A stretch of DNA of 64,000 nt from contig OZ240665.1 in assembly GCA_965198565.1 (NCBI GenBank), positions 1,736,001 to 1,800,000 of the forward strand, given 5' to 3'. Source of the DNA: LMUY01 sp965198565 (lineage in GTDB: Bacteria > Pseudomonadota > Alphaproteobacteria > Acetobacterales > Acetobacteraceae). Under the pieces are notes generated by a model that worked only from the letters and a program-made list of their open reading frames with translations, did no database searches and was not told the DNA's origin. The stretch's first letter is position 1; every line of letters starts with the position of its first letter. Positions 23,748 through 32,962 of this stretch are shown piece by piece. The position numbers were made by a program, and so were the translations under genes.

Positions 23748-24779
23748 GTGGCTGCCTTGGTTGGAGTGGTCGACGGCGTGGTCAACGGTGAGCTATGTGG
23801 CTGGATCGCCAACCCGGAAGCGACGAGCCGCTTCGAGCCAGTCATTTGCCACGGCAACGGCCGCACGCTGACCTTCGTGCCGTTCAGCTTCCGCGAGGAC
23901 GTCGTGACTGCGATCGGCCAGGAGGGCGTATTTGGCTTTGCCATCGCGCTGGACTTGTTGACCGCCTTGGGCCCGCAAGCGACGGTGACGGACCGGTTCG
24001 GTACGGTGCTCCAGCATGGCGAGGCGGTGCCGCTTCCACCACCGCCAGCCCGTAAAGCGCAGGGGCCGGTGCGGATTTTCCTCCACATTCCGAAGACCGC
24101 CGGAACCAGCCTGCGCAACACGCTGCTTCGCGACGTTCCAGCCGGCGAATGCCTCTTGCTCTACCCGGGGCACATGCCGGGGATTTCCACGGAACGCTCG
24201 CTTCAAGTTCCGCTCTGTCACCGCAACCGTTTGAGCTGGATCTACGGCCATATTCCGTTTGGCTATCACGCCTATCTCACGCGGCCAGCCCGCTACGTCA
24301 GCTTCGTGCGGGAGCCGATGGCGCGGTTGCGGTCTAATTTCGACCACCACGCCGCCGCTGGGACGGAGTTTGATATTCGCGGGACAATCGTGCGGCCGTC
24401 CGTCATGATCAATGAAGGGATTTGCGAGGAGTTCGACAACGTCATGACGCGGGTCCTTGCGGGGCTTGGCGCCGATGTGCTGCCGCTGGGCAAGGTTGGC
24501 GAGGATGAGGTGGAACTCGCGCTCCACAATGTCCGCGAGTATTTCGACTTTATCGGACTTTATGAACAAGCCGAAGCCGACACGCTCGGGCTGCAGCAAT
24601 TGTACGGGATGGATGCCGCCCCGCTTTCCCGCGACAACATCACGCCATCCGAGCGGCGCTACACGTCACGCGAGATCGCGTCGGTCGATTGGCAAGCGGT
24701 CGACGAGAACAACGCGGCCGACCGCCTGCTCTACGAGAGACTGCAGCGCGAGCGCCTGGTTTCCCGCGCGCTCGGCTGA
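23748..24779 (+). CDS. Sulfotransferase-family protein with N-terminal accessory domain
   Basis: A 343-aa protein. Residues about 105-343 form a PAPS-type sulfotransferase: the 5'-phosphosulfate loop is HIPKTAGTSLRNTLL and the 3'-phosphate segment is RYVSFVREPMARLRSNF. The first 95 residues (VGVVDGVVNGELCGWIAN to VTDRFGTVLQHGE) look like a separate beta-rich domain of a kind sometimes fused to glycosyltransferases; I do not recognise it firmly. GTG start at 23748, 7 nt after GGAGG. Likely modifies a glycan or surface molecule; acceptor unknown. It ends 12 bp from the convergent binding-protein gene. Confidence 0.8.
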   Translation: MAALVGVVDGVVNGELCGWIANPEATSRFEPVICHGNGRTLTFVPFSFREDVVTAIGQEGVFGFAIALDLLTALGPQATVTDRFGTVLQHGEAVPLPPPPARKAQGPVRIFLHIPKTAGTSLRNTLLRDVPAGECLLLYPGHMPGISTERSLQVPLCHRNRLSWIYGHIPFGYHAYLTRPARYVSFVREPMARLRSNFDHHAAAGTEFDIRGTIVRPSVMINEGICEEFDNVMTRVLAGLGADVLPLGKVGEDEVELALHNVREYFDFIGLYEQAEADTLGLQQLYGMDAAPLSRDNITPSERRYTSREIASVDWQAVDENNAADRLLYERLQRERLVSRALG

Positions 24780-24791
24780 GTGTCTGCTCGG

Positions 24792-25574
24792 CTACTGTGT
24801 CGGGCTGATGTCGATCTTGAAGTAGCCTTGCTCGATCTTCTTGAAGCTGCCGTCGTCGGCGGCTTGCCGGATGGCTTTGTTGAACACGTCCCGCAGGTCG
24901 GTATCGTCCGGCCGGAACGCGGCTGCCGTGCCGGGGCCGAAGATGTCGGCGATGCGGGGGATTTTGGCGACGATGCGGCAGCAGCCAGGGTTTTTATCGA
25001 TGAATGTCTGCGACACGATCTCGTCGCTGACCACGTAGTCCAAGCGGCCGCTCACGAGGTCGGCGAACGGCTCGTCGCCACCCGGGTAGAGCTTTACGTC
25101 GATGCCCTTGTAGTCCTTGTCCAGGTAGTTCGCGAACACCGTCGAGGATTGGGTCCCGATGGTTTTGCCTTTCATGGCAGCGAGAGACACGTCGTCGCTC
25201 TTGTTGCTGGCGGAGGTGACCCAGACCGGCGGCGTTGCGAAGTAGACATCGGAAAACGCGACCAGCTTGGCACGTGCCGGCGTTTCGTTCATTGCGGACA
25301 GGATCACGTCGAACTTGCCGGATAGCAGCGCCGGGATGATGCCGTCCCAGTCTTGGTTCTGGAACGTGCAGGTGACTTGCATCTTGGCACACAGGTCCTT
25401 GGCGTAGTCGACCTCGAACCCGACGATCTTGCCCTGCGGATCAACGCTCTCGAACGGTGGGTAGGTCGCGTCCATGCCGATGCGGACTGTTTTCCAGTCT
25501 TTCGCGCCGGCAGACTGGCTTGAGAGCAGCGCAGCGACGCCCAACAGGGCTGCCAGCACGGGTTTCATCCTCAT
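24792..25574 (-). CDS. Amino-acid ABC transporter periplasmic binding protein (orphan)
   Basis: Type-3 solute-binding protein of 260 aa. The signal peptide RMKPVLAALLGVAALLSSQSAGA is followed by the mature start KTVRIGMDATYPPFESVD. FEVDYAKDLCAKM and WDGIIPALLSGKFDVILSAM place it with the lysine/arginine/ornithine and histidine binders. GGGAG lies 6 nt before the ATG at 25574. No permease or ATPase gene is adjacent, so it either serves a distant transporter or a chemosensory system. It follows flhA by 119 bp on the same strand. Confidence 0.88.
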   Translation of the reverse strand: MRMKPVLAALLGVAALLSSQSAGAKDWKTVRIGMDATYPPFESVDPQGKIVGFEVDYAKDLCAKMQVTCTFQNQDWDGIIPALLSGKFDVILSAMNETPARAKLVAFSDVYFATPPVWVTSASNKSDDVSLAAMKGKTIGTQSSTVFANYLDKDYKGIDVKLYPGGDEPFADLVSGRLDYVVSDEIVSQTFIDKNPGCCRIVAKIPRIADIFGPGTAAAFRPDDTDLRDVFNKAIRQAADDGSFKKIEQGYFKIDISPTQ

Positions 25575-25693
25575 TGCAATCTCCCAACATCGGATGACCA
25601 GCTCATCCAATCCATTGTCCGCAAGATTTATGCCAGCAGCGAAGGCTTGCAGGTGGCGTCGCTGTCCAATTGGGTGAAGGTTTCGGCGCTCGG

Positions 25694-27757
25694 CTATATC
25701 GTGCCAACGGTGCGTATTCTGGCCCGCGGGAATATCTCGGACTGGGCGAGAACGGGGGTGGCGGGCCTGATCCGGTCGACAATGGCGCGCAAGTGCGCCC
25801 GGATGCCGGCAGAGGACAACAGCACCGGCATCTCGCCCGCCGCCTGCGCCGCGTCGAACGCATGCCGCAGCCGCTGCATGAACTCGCTCAGGCGCGAGGG
25901 GGCCATCGCAAGCTGGCGGTCATCCGGCGGGCCGACCAGGCTCTCGGCGAAGGCGGTCTCCCATTCCGGCGAGAGCGCGATCAGCGGGATATAACCCGCC
26001 GGGCCGGTATGGCTGTCGCTGATCTGCCGCGCCAGGCGGGCCCGCACGTGCGCCACGATCGCGGCAATCGGGCGGGGCTGGCCGCCGCACGCCTCAGCGA
26101 TGCCCTCCAGCACTGTCGACAGGTCCCGGATCGAAACGCGCTCGGCCAGGAGCGCTTGCAGCACCCGTTGCACGCCGCCGACGCTGATCTGAGACGGAAT
26201 CAGGTCCGCCACGAGCTTGTGCTGCTCACGCGGCAGTTCGTCCAACAGCTTCTGGGTCTCGGAATAGGACAACAGCTCGGCCATCGTCTCGCGGACCACC
26301 TCGGTCAAGTGGGTGGTCAGCACCGAGGGCGGATCGACGACGGTGCAGCCGCGCGCCATCGCCTCGTCGCGGCGCGCCGGGTCGATCCAGAGGGCGGGCA
26401 GGCCGAAGGTGGGCTCGGTGGTTCGCTCGCCGGGGAAGGGCGGGATGCCACCCTGCGGATCCATCGCGAGGACCTGCGAGGGGCGGAGTTCGCCGCGTCC
26501 GGCTTCGATCTCCTTGATGCGAATGGAATACATGTCCGCCCCAAGTTGCATGTTGTCCTGGATGCGGACCGGCGGCAGCACGAAGCCCATCTCCGCGGCG
26601 ATCGACCGGCGCAGGCCCTTGATCTGCTCGGTCAGGCGCGGAGTGTTGCCGCCCGCCAAGGTCAACAGCCCATAGCCGAGTTCCAGCCGGATCATGTCGA
26701 TGCGCAAGGTGTCGGCGATCGGGGGCTCGCCAGGCGGCGCGGCGGCGGGGGTTTGCACGTCCGCCGGGTTCGCAGGCGGGTGCTTCCAGCGCATCCAGGC
26801 GCCGCCGCCGGCCAGTCCTGCGAGGACCAGGAACGGGAACATCGGCAAGCCCGGCATCAGGGCGAGCACGGCGGCCGCTCCCGCCGCCATCGCCAGCGGC
26901 TTCGGGCTGCCGCCCAACTGGCGGATCAAGACGGTATCCGCCGCGCCTTCCATGCCGCCCTTGGTCACGACGATGCCGGCCGCCGTGGAGACCACCAGCG
27001 CCGGGATTTGCGACACCAGGCCGTCGCCGACCGACAAGGTGGTGAAGGTCGCGGCGGCGTCGGCCAGGGGCATGCCGTGGCGGATCAGGCCGATGGCAAA
27101 GCCGCCGAAGATGTTGATGGAGGTGATCAGCAGGCCGGCGATCGCGTCGCCGCGGACGAACTTGGCCGCACCATCCATGGCGCCATAGAAGCCGCTCTCC
27201 TCCTCGAGCTCCTTGCGGCGGACCCGCGCCTTGGCCTCGTTGATCAGCCCCGCAGACAGGTCGGCATCGATCGCCATCTGCTTGCCTGGCATCGCGTCCA
27301 GGCTGAAGCGCGCGGCGACTTCGGCGATGCGGCCAGAGCCTTTGGTGATCACCATGAAGTTCACGACCAGCAGGATCGCGAACAGGATGACGCCGATCAC
27401 CACGTCCCCGCCCATGAGGAAGCCGCCGAATGCCGCCACGACGTGCCCGGCGGCCAGCGGCCCCTCGCTGCCATGGCTGAGGATGAGCCGCGTCGTCGCC
27501 ACGTTCAGGGACAGGCGCAACAGGGTAGTGAGCAGCAGCAGCGTGGGGAAGGAGGTGAAATCGAGCGGTCGCTTCAGGAAGATCGCCACCATCAGGACCA
27601 GGACGGCAGACGTGATGGAGAGCGCAAGCCCCATGTCGAGCAGGATGGTGGGCAGGGGAATGACCAGCACCGTCAGCAGCATCACCATGCCGAGCGCCAA
27701 GCCGACGTCGGTGCCGGGATTGTATTTCCGCGCGAACGACTGGATGGTTTGCAGCAT
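25694..27757 (-). CDS. flhA: FlhA, flagellar type III export gate
   Basis: Export-gate membrane protein, 687 aa, the family's normal length. The N-terminal half has eight hydrophobic segments (starting LALGMVMLLTVLVIPLPTIL), with the FHIPEP-family loop RVRRKELEEESGFYGAMDGA near residue 190. The C-terminal cytoplasmic half, from about 340, docks chaperone-substrate complexes. It couples proton flow to protein export with FlhB, which is not in the window. It follows flbD by 37 bp and closes the fliF-to-flhA run. Confidence 0.96.
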   Translation of the reverse strand: MLQTIQSFARKYNPGTDVGLALGMVMLLTVLVIPLPTILLDMGLALSITSAVLVLMVAIFLKRPLDFTSFPTLLLLTTLLRLSLNVATTRLILSHGSEGPLAAGHVVAAFGGFLMGGDVVIGVILFAILLVVNFMVITKGSGRIAEVAARFSLDAMPGKQMAIDADLSAGLINEAKARVRRKELEEESGFYGAMDGAAKFVRGDAIAGLLITSINIFGGFAIGLIRHGMPLADAAATFTTLSVGDGLVSQIPALVVSTAAGIVVTKGGMEGAADTVLIRQLGGSPKPLAMAAGAAAVLALMPGLPMFPFLVLAGLAGGGAWMRWKHPPANPADVQTPAAAPPGEPPIADTLRIDMIRLELGYGLLTLAGGNTPRLTEQIKGLRRSIAAEMGFVLPPVRIQDNMQLGADMYSIRIKEIEAGRGELRPSQVLAMDPQGGIPPFPGERTTEPTFGLPALWIDPARRDEAMARGCTVVDPPSVLTTHLTEVVRETMAELLSYSETQKLLDELPREQHKLVADLIPSQISVGGVQRVLQALLAERVSIRDLSTVLEGIAEACGGQPRPIAAIVAHVRARLARQISDSHTGPAGYIPLIALSPEWETAFAESLVGPPDDRQLAMAPSRLSEFMQRLRHAFDAAQAAGEMPVLLSSAGIRAHLRAIVDRIRPATPVLAQSEIFPRARIRTVGTI

Positions 27758-27794
27758 CAGCGCGGCCGGGCCGGCATTGCGACGAAGCTAGGGG

Positions 27795-29132
27795 TCACGC
27801 GGCCATGCCTGCGGGCGGGGTGACGGCAACGCCCGCGGCTGCATAGTCGCGCAGCTTGTTGCGCAGGGCGCGGATGGAAATGCCGAGGATGGTGGCGGCA
27901 TGGGTGCGATTGCCCATGGTGTGGGTGAGGGTCTGCAGGATCAGGTCCTTCTCGACGTCATCGACCGTGCGCCCGACCAGGCTGCCCGCGCTCGATGACG
28001 CGGCGGCGGCGGCCAGCGGAGCGCCGGTCTCCGGCAGCTCGACGGCATCCACCTCGTCGCCGAGCGACAGCAGGACGGCGCGGTGGATGGTGTTCTCGAG
28101 TTCGCGGACATTGCCGCGCCAGCCGTGCCGGGCCAGCCTCGTGTGGGCGAGTGCCGAGAGCGGGCGCACCGGCACGCCGTTCACGTCGGCATAGTGGCGG
28201 GCGTAGTGCTCGGCCAGGGCCGCGATGTCCCCAGGGCGCTCGCGCAAAGCCGGGATGCGCAGGTTGACCACGTTGAGGCGGAAATACAGGTCCTCCCGGA
28301 ACCGCCCTGCAGCCGCCTCGGCCAGCAGGTCGCGGTTGCTGGTGGCCAGGATGCGCACGTTCACCTTCACCGGCCCGGCGCCGCCCAGCCGGTCCACTTC
28401 GCGCTCCTGGATGGCGCGCAGCAGCTTGGCTTGCAGCCGGACGTCCATCTCGCTGATCTCGTCCAGCAGCAGGGTGCCGCCATCGGCGGCCTCGAACTTG
28501 CCGAGCCGGCGCGCCGCCGCCCCGCTGAACGCGCCCTTTTCGTGCCCGAACATCTCCGATTCGAGCAGGTTCTCAGGGATGGCGGCGCAGTTGAGAGCGA
28601 CGAACGGCCCGTTGGCGCGGCGGGACTTGCGGTGGATGTGGCGGGCCAGGACCTCCTTGCCGGTGCCGCTCTCCCCCGTGATCAGCACCGAGGCTTCCGA
28701 CCCGGCGACCTGTTCGGCGCGCTTCAACGTGGCCAGCATCACCGGGTCGCGCGCGATCAGCGTATGGCCGTCCCCGCTGGCAGCTTCGAGGATGGCCGCG
28801 ATCAGGTCGGGGTCGGGCGGCAGCGGCAGGAACTCGCGGGCGCCGTCGCGGATGGCGCGAACCGCAGCGGCCGCGTCGGTCTCGGTGCCGCAGGCGACCA
28901 CGGAGACGGCCATGCGCTCGGCCGCCAGCCCGCGCACCAGGGCGCCGACGTCGTTGCAAACGTCGCACAGCACGAGATCGACCCGGGCGTCGGCACGCAA
29001 GCGAGCGATCGCGCCATCGACGGTGTCGACCTGGTCGAGTTTGGCGCCCCGAGACATGGCAATGCGTGCCGCCTTGCCCAGCTCTCCCGAGAGCGAACCG
29101 ACCAGCAGGACCCGCATGCCGGCATGACTCAT
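27795..29132 (-). CDS. flbD: FlbD, sigma-54-dependent flagellar activator
   Basis: NtrC-type response regulator of 445 aa. The receiver has Asp57 in VLCDVC. The AAA+ domain has Walker A GESGTGKE (153-160) and the sigma-54 contact loop reads GAFSGA (200-205) instead of the canonical GAFTGA. A Fis-type helix-turn-helix near the C-terminus reads THAATILGISIRALRNKL. In Caulobacter, FlbD activates late flagellar genes and represses fliF. The start overlaps the fliN stop (ATGA). Candidate target sites lie at 32933 and 35057. Confidence 0.94.
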   Translation of the reverse strand: MSHAGMRVLLVGSLSGELGKAARIAMSRGAKLDQVDTVDGAIARLRADARVDLVLCDVCNDVGALVRGLAAERMAVSVVACGTETDAAAAVRAIRDGAREFLPLPPDPDLIAAILEAASGDGHTLIARDPVMLATLKRAEQVAGSEASVLITGESGTGKEVLARHIHRKSRRANGPFVALNCAAIPENLLESEMFGHEKGAFSGAAARRLGKFEAADGGTLLLDEISEMDVRLQAKLLRAIQEREVDRLGGAGPVKVNVRILATSNRDLLAEAAAGRFREDLYFRLNVVNLRIPALRERPGDIAALAEHYARHYADVNGVPVRPLSALAHTRLARHGWRGNVRELENTIHRAVLLSLGDEVDAVELPETGAPLAAAAASSSAGSLVGRTVDDVEKDLILQTLTHTMGNRTHAATILGISIRALRNKLRDYAAAGVAVTPPAGMAA

Positions 29133-29443
29133 GAGCGGTCCGCCTTGACGATCTCCGTCATCGTGACGCCGAGGCGATTGTCATCGACCATCACCACTTC
29201 GCCACGCGCGACCAGGCGGTTGTTGACGTAGATGTCGATCGCCTCGCCGAGCTTGCGGTCCAACTCGACCACGGCGCCGCGGCCGAGCTTGAGCAATTGG
29301 TTGACCTGCATCGTGGCCTTGCCGAGCACGGCACTCACAGTCACCGGGATGTCGTAGACAGCTTCCAGGTCGCGGATGGCGCGCGGCCCGGTATTGCCGG
29401 TTCCAAGGTCCGGAAGCTCCACCAAGTCCATGTTTTCAGGCAT
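29129..29443 (-). CDS. fliN: FliN, flagellar switch protein
   Basis: C-ring component of 104 aa. Almost the whole protein is a SpoA domain (VYDIPVTVSAVLGKATMQVN, LLKLGRGAVVELD, IYVNNRLVARGEVVMVDD, LGVTMTEIV). It binds FliM and FliH and takes part in switching and export. The ATG at 29443 overlaps the fliH stop by 8 nt; the longer frame to 29494 lies inside fliH and is not used. Confidence 0.95.
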   Translation of the reverse strand: MPENMDLVELPDLGTGNTGPRAIRDLEAVYDIPVTVSAVLGKATMQVNQLLKLGRGAVVELDRKLGEAIDIYVNNRLVARGEVVMVDDNRLGVTMTEIVKADRS

Positions 29444-30152
29444 CGATCGTCTCCGGTTGTGGTGTTTTGCAGTCAAGCAGTCCAAGCATGGCAAGCGCTT
29501 CCTCGACGGCCGCGCGGGCTCGCGCGCCCTGACGGCTGGCCGACCCTTCCGACCAACTCACTCTTGCATCGCCGGGCGCGATCGCTTCCGACGGATGCAA
29601 GGTGATGCGTTCGACAAGCTCGAAATCCATCGTAGCGAACTCGTCTTCCAGCACGGCGATCATGTGCGGGTGCACTCGGACGGTGATCCGCGGCTCCTCC
29701 GTGAGTGCGGGAAGCACGATGCGCGCGAAGGCCCGCAGTTCGTCGGCACCATGCCGGGTGCAAAGCGCGGGCAAACAGGCCGTCAGCGCCGTGAGCATGC
29801 AGCGTGCGGCGGCTTCGGCCGCGTCTGCGGCGAGCGCGCGCGCGGCCTCCCGCGCGTCACCCATGTTGTCGGCGATCAGGCGCAGCACTTGCAGGCGCGA
29901 GGCGGCAACACCGCGTTCGGCGTCAGCCTGCCCGGATGCGCGCCCTTCGGCCCGTGCGCTCGCCAGTTCGGCGGCGGTGAACACCGGCTCGATTACCTCC
30001 GGTTCCGGCGCTGGCTCACTGGCAGCGTCGGGCGGCGGCGCGTCCTCGTCGAAATCTTCGGCGTAGAGCACGCCCGCCAGGTGGGGACGCGACGAGGCGG
30101 CATGAGACGAGCCGGGGGCGGCGCGGGCGAACATCGGGTTGGCGTCGCTCAT
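29436..30152 (-). CDS. fliH: FliH, export ATPase regulator
   Basis: A 238-aa protein identified mainly by position between fliG and fliN and by its layout. The N-terminus is acidic and Pro/Ala-rich (EDFDEDAPPPDAASEP), the central part is an Ala/Arg/Glu-rich helical stretch (SARAEGRASGQADAERG) typical of FliH, and the C-terminal domain is HrpE/FliH-like (ITVRVHPHMIAVLEDEF). It would hold the FliI ATPase at the C-ring. FliH is poorly conserved, so the name rests partly on synteny. It starts 1 nt after the fliG stop. Confidence 0.85.
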   Translation of the reverse strand: MSDANPMFARAAPGSSHAASSRPHLAGVLYAEDFDEDAPPPDAASEPAPEPEVIEPVFTAAELASARAEGRASGQADAERGVAASRLQVLRLIADNMGDAREAARALAADAAEAAARCMLTALTACLPALCTRHGADELRAFARIVLPALTEEPRITVRVHPHMIAVLEDEFATMDFELVERITLHPSEAIAPGDARVSWSEGSASRQGARARAAVEEALAMLGLLDCKTPQPETIDA

Positions 30153-30153
30153 G

Positions 30154-31167
30154 TTAGTAGACGAGCTCCTCGTCCTTGCCTTCGCCGATCTCGATCGTGC
30201 CTTGCGCGGCCAAGTCCTTGGCGAGTGCCACGATGGCTGCCTGCGCCTCATCGACTTCGCGCAGCTTGACCGGGCCCAAGCCATCCATGTCATCGCGCAG
30301 CATTTTGCCGGCCCGCTCGGACAGGTTCTTGAGGAACAAGTCGCGCAGGCCTTCCGAGGCACCTTTCAGGGCGAGCGGCAGCTTATCCTTCTCGACCGCG
30401 CGCAGCAGACCCTGGATGGCGGCGGACGACAGCCGCGACAGGTCGTCGAACGTGAACATGAGCGACTTGATCTTGTCGGCCGATTCCCGGTTGCGCTCCT
30501 CGAGTGCGGTGACAAAGCGAGATTCGCTGGCGCGGTCGAGATTGTTGAAGATCTCGGCCATCATCTCGTGCGAGTCACGCCGGGTCGAACGGGCCAGGTT
30601 GGACATGAACTCGGCCCGCAAGGTGCGCTCCACGCCGTCCAGCACCTCTTTCTGGACGCTTTCCATGCGCAACATCCGCATCACGACCTCAATCGAGAAG
30701 CTATCCGGCAGGAGCGTCAGCACGCGGGCGGCGTGCTCCGGCTTGATCTTGGACAGCACGACGGCGACGGTCTGCGGATATTCGTTCTTGAGGTAGTTCG
30801 CGAGCACGGCCTCGTGCACGTTGCCCAACTTGTCCCACATCGTGCGGCCGGCCGGGCCACGGATTTCCTCCATGATCTGGGCCGCACGGTCCCGTGGGAG
30901 AGCTTTCTGCAGCAACCGCTCGGTGCTTTCGAACGTGCCGACCAGGCTGCTCATGCCTCCCATGCTCTCGGCGAACTCGACGCAGAGCGCTTCCACCAAT
31001 TCGGCCTTGACGCTGCCGAGCTGGGACATGGCGGACGAGATTTCCTTGATCTCGTCTTCGTGCAACATTCCGAACAGCCGGCTCGACTGCTCCTCGCCGA
31101 GCGCCAGCATCAGGATGGCCGACTTCTGCGCGCCCGTGAGGACTATTTGACTGCCGCTTGCTCGCAT
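30154..31167 (-). CDS. fliG: FliG, flagellar motor switch protein
   Basis: Rotor protein of 337 aa with three armadillo-like domains. It has TGAQKSAILMLALGEEQSS at the N-terminus (the FliF-binding part), IKPEHAARVLTLLPD in the middle domain (the EHPQ-motif region), and the C-terminal torque helix with charged residues (LLRAVEKDKLPLALKGASEG then LRDLFLKNLSERAGKML). It binds FliF and contacts MotA. It starts 3 nt after the fliF stop. Confidence 0.97.
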   Translation of the reverse strand: MRASGSQIVLTGAQKSAILMLALGEEQSSRLFGMLHEDEIKEISSAMSQLGSVKAELVEALCVEFAESMGGMSSLVGTFESTERLLQKALPRDRAAQIMEEIRGPAGRTMWDKLGNVHEAVLANYLKNEYPQTVAVVLSKIKPEHAARVLTLLPDSFSIEVVMRMLRMESVQKEVLDGVERTLRAEFMSNLARSTRRDSHEMMAEIFNNLDRASESRFVTALEERNRESADKIKSLMFTFDDLSRLSSAAIQGLLRAVEKDKLPLALKGASEGLRDLFLKNLSERAGKMLRDDMDGLGPVKLREVDEAQAAIVALAKDLAAQGTIEIGEGKDEELVY

Positions 31168-31170
31168 GGC

Positions 31171-32853
31171 TCAGCTTGGCTCCTTCGCCATCCAGTTTCG
31201 CATCACGGCCAGGCTCTCTTCAGGGTGTTTCTCGATCAATTCGGCCACGTTGCGCAGCGACGATGCGCGCATGGCGCCTTCGATGTTGCCCAACCGCACC
31301 ATGGCCTCGTCGCCCGGGCCTGTGGCCACCACCTGGCCGGGCAGCCCCGCAATGGCTGGTCGGCCGGGCCCGGCCAAGGCCAGCGCGCTGCCTGGTGCCG
31401 CCGGAGAGACACTGCCTGCCGCCAGCATCATCGCTTCCGCCGCCGGGCCTTCGATAGCGTTTGGCGCGGCCGTGGTGAGCCGGATGACCATGGGGCGAAG
31501 CACGAACACCAGCGCCGCCAGGGCAACCACCGCGAGCAGGCCGGTCTGGCCTAGCCGCATCAGGTCCGACTTGTCGATCGGCAGGCCCAAGACGCCGTGT
31601 TTTGCGGGCTCTGCCGGCGCATCGGCATCGGTGAAGCGCATGCTGACCACTTCCACCTTGTCGCCGCGCTTTTCGTCGTAGCCGATGGCGCTGCGGGCAA
31701 GCGCGCCGATGCGGGCGAGTTCGTCGGGCGTGCGGTCCTGCCAGTTGACGCTGCCGTCCGGGGCTTTCACCGCCACCTGGTCGACCAGCACGGCCAGGCT
31801 GATGCGGCGGATCGATGGCTGCTCGCGCACCACCGTCCGCACGGTCTTGCCGATCTCGAAATTCGAGGTCTCTTCGGTATGCTGTTCCTGGCTGCCGGCT
31901 GGCGTGGTGCCGGCGTCGGCATTGGGCAGGTTGTTGGAGACGCTGACGGTGTTGTTCTGCTCGGTCGTCTTGCTGGTGCTGGTATTGTTCTGCGTCGACC
32001 GCTCGACCTTGCTGTCCGGGTCGTACTTTTCCTGCGTCTCCTTCACCTGGTCGTAGTCCATGTCGACGGCGGTCTCGGCGCGTACGCGGCCTGGACCCAA
32101 GCTCCGCTCCAGCATGTCCTCGACGGCGCGGGACAGGCGCTGCTCGGTGGCGACGCGAAGTTCGGCGGCATTCTGCGCCGCGGCATTGTCCCCGGGGTCG
32201 CCTGCCCGGGCCAGCAGGTTGCCCCTGCTGTCGATGATGGCCACGTTCTGCGGCCGCAATCCGGGAACGGCAGAGGCCACTAGGTTCAACACGGCCTGTA
32301 CGCCCTCATGGTCCATGCGCATGGCGCCGGCCATGGTCAACACGATGCTGGCTTGCGCCTCCTGCTGGTCACGCGAGAACGGTTCGCGCTTGGGCAAGAC
32401 CAGGTGCACGCGAGCCGCACGCACGCCGGAGATCATCTGGATGGAGCGCGCCAATTCGCCTTCCAGCGCGCGGGTTTGGCTGATCACCTGCTGGAACTGG
32501 CTCGAGGTCAGCCCGTCACCGCGGTCGAAGATTTCGTAGCCGATCGAGCCGCCCGACGGCAGGCCGACCTTGGCCAGCAAAAGGCGAGTGCGCGCGACTT
32601 CCGAAGCAGGCACCGAGATGCGGGTTCCGTCCGGGCCGATCTCGTGCGCGATGTGGGCCTTATCCAACTGATCGGCCACCTGTGCCGCCTCCCGCAGGTC
32701 CATATCGGCGTAGAGCAGGGCCATGTGGTCGCTCCCGCCGCCGCCGTGCAGCGCCAGGAAGCCAAGCATGATCAGCATGAAGCCCGCGACAGCGGCCATC
32801 GCCATCAGCCGGCCTACGCCCAGAGCCTTGAAACCTTCCAGCAACGCTGCCAT
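31171..32853 (-). CDS. fliF: FliF, MS-ring protein
   Basis: Membrane-ring protein of about 560 aa. The first transmembrane helix is near residues 18-37 (MAMAAVAGFMLIMLGFLALH) and the second near 450 (TGLLAVVALAALVFVL). Between them lie the YscJ/FliF ring-building motifs (LLYADMDLREAAQVADQLD, ARVHLVLPKREPF) and a Ser/Thr/Asn-rich linker. The C-terminal tail (ASSLRNVAELIEKHPEESLA) binds FliG. The ATG at 32853 is preferred to the open frame up to 32898. It is probably the first gene of the fliF-fliG-fliH-fliN-flbD-flhA operon; a perfect palindrome lies 80 bp upstream. Confidence 0.95.
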   Translation of the reverse strand: MAALLEGFKALGVGRLMAMAAVAGFMLIMLGFLALHGGGGSDHMALLYADMDLREAAQVADQLDKAHIAHEIGPDGTRISVPASEVARTRLLLAKVGLPSGGSIGYEIFDRGDGLTSSQFQQVISQTRALEGELARSIQMISGVRAARVHLVLPKREPFSRDQQEAQASIVLTMAGAMRMDHEGVQAVLNLVASAVPGLRPQNVAIIDSRGNLLARAGDPGDNAAAQNAAELRVATEQRLSRAVEDMLERSLGPGRVRAETAVDMDYDQVKETQEKYDPDSKVERSTQNNTSTSKTTEQNNTVSVSNNLPNADAGTTPAGSQEQHTEETSNFEIGKTVRTVVREQPSIRRISLAVLVDQVAVKAPDGSVNWQDRTPDELARIGALARSAIGYDEKRGDKVEVVSMRFTDADAPAEPAKHGVLGLPIDKSDLMRLGQTGLLAVVALAALVFVLRPMVIRLTTAAPNAIEGPAAEAMMLAAGSVSPAAPGSALALAGPGRPAIAGLPGQVVATGPGDEAMVRLGNIEGAMRASSLRNVAELIEKHPEESLAVMRNWMAKEPS

Positions 32854-32932
32854 GCCGCGAGCCCACCTACACCCGGCGGCTTCCTGCCGCGCAACCATCC
32901 TCCGTCATGTTGGTTACCAGGTCGTTAACGAC

Positions 32933-32949
32933 CCGGCAGAATATGCCGG
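32933..32949. promoter_or_regulatory. Palindrome CCGGCA-N5-TGCCGG upstream of fliF
   Basis: Perfect inverted repeat with 6-bp arms, CCGGCAGAATATGCCGG. It lies 80 bp upstream of the fliF ATG and 13 bp past the flgD stop. The same CGGCA-N5-TGCCG core occurs at 35058-35072, upstream of flgE. Arms are too short for a terminator. A regulator operator, most likely for FlbD, is inferred. Confidence 0.55.
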
Positions 32950-32962
32950 CTGGCGGTCGGAG

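Noticed and set aside
25670..27823. A 717-codon plus-strand frame over flhA
   Set aside because: Antisense of flhA; no domain, and flhA is complete and unmistakable.
32854..32932. Sigma-54 promoter between the palindrome and fliF
   Set aside because: The best GG/GC pair has 9 nt between elements instead of 10 and poor flanks.
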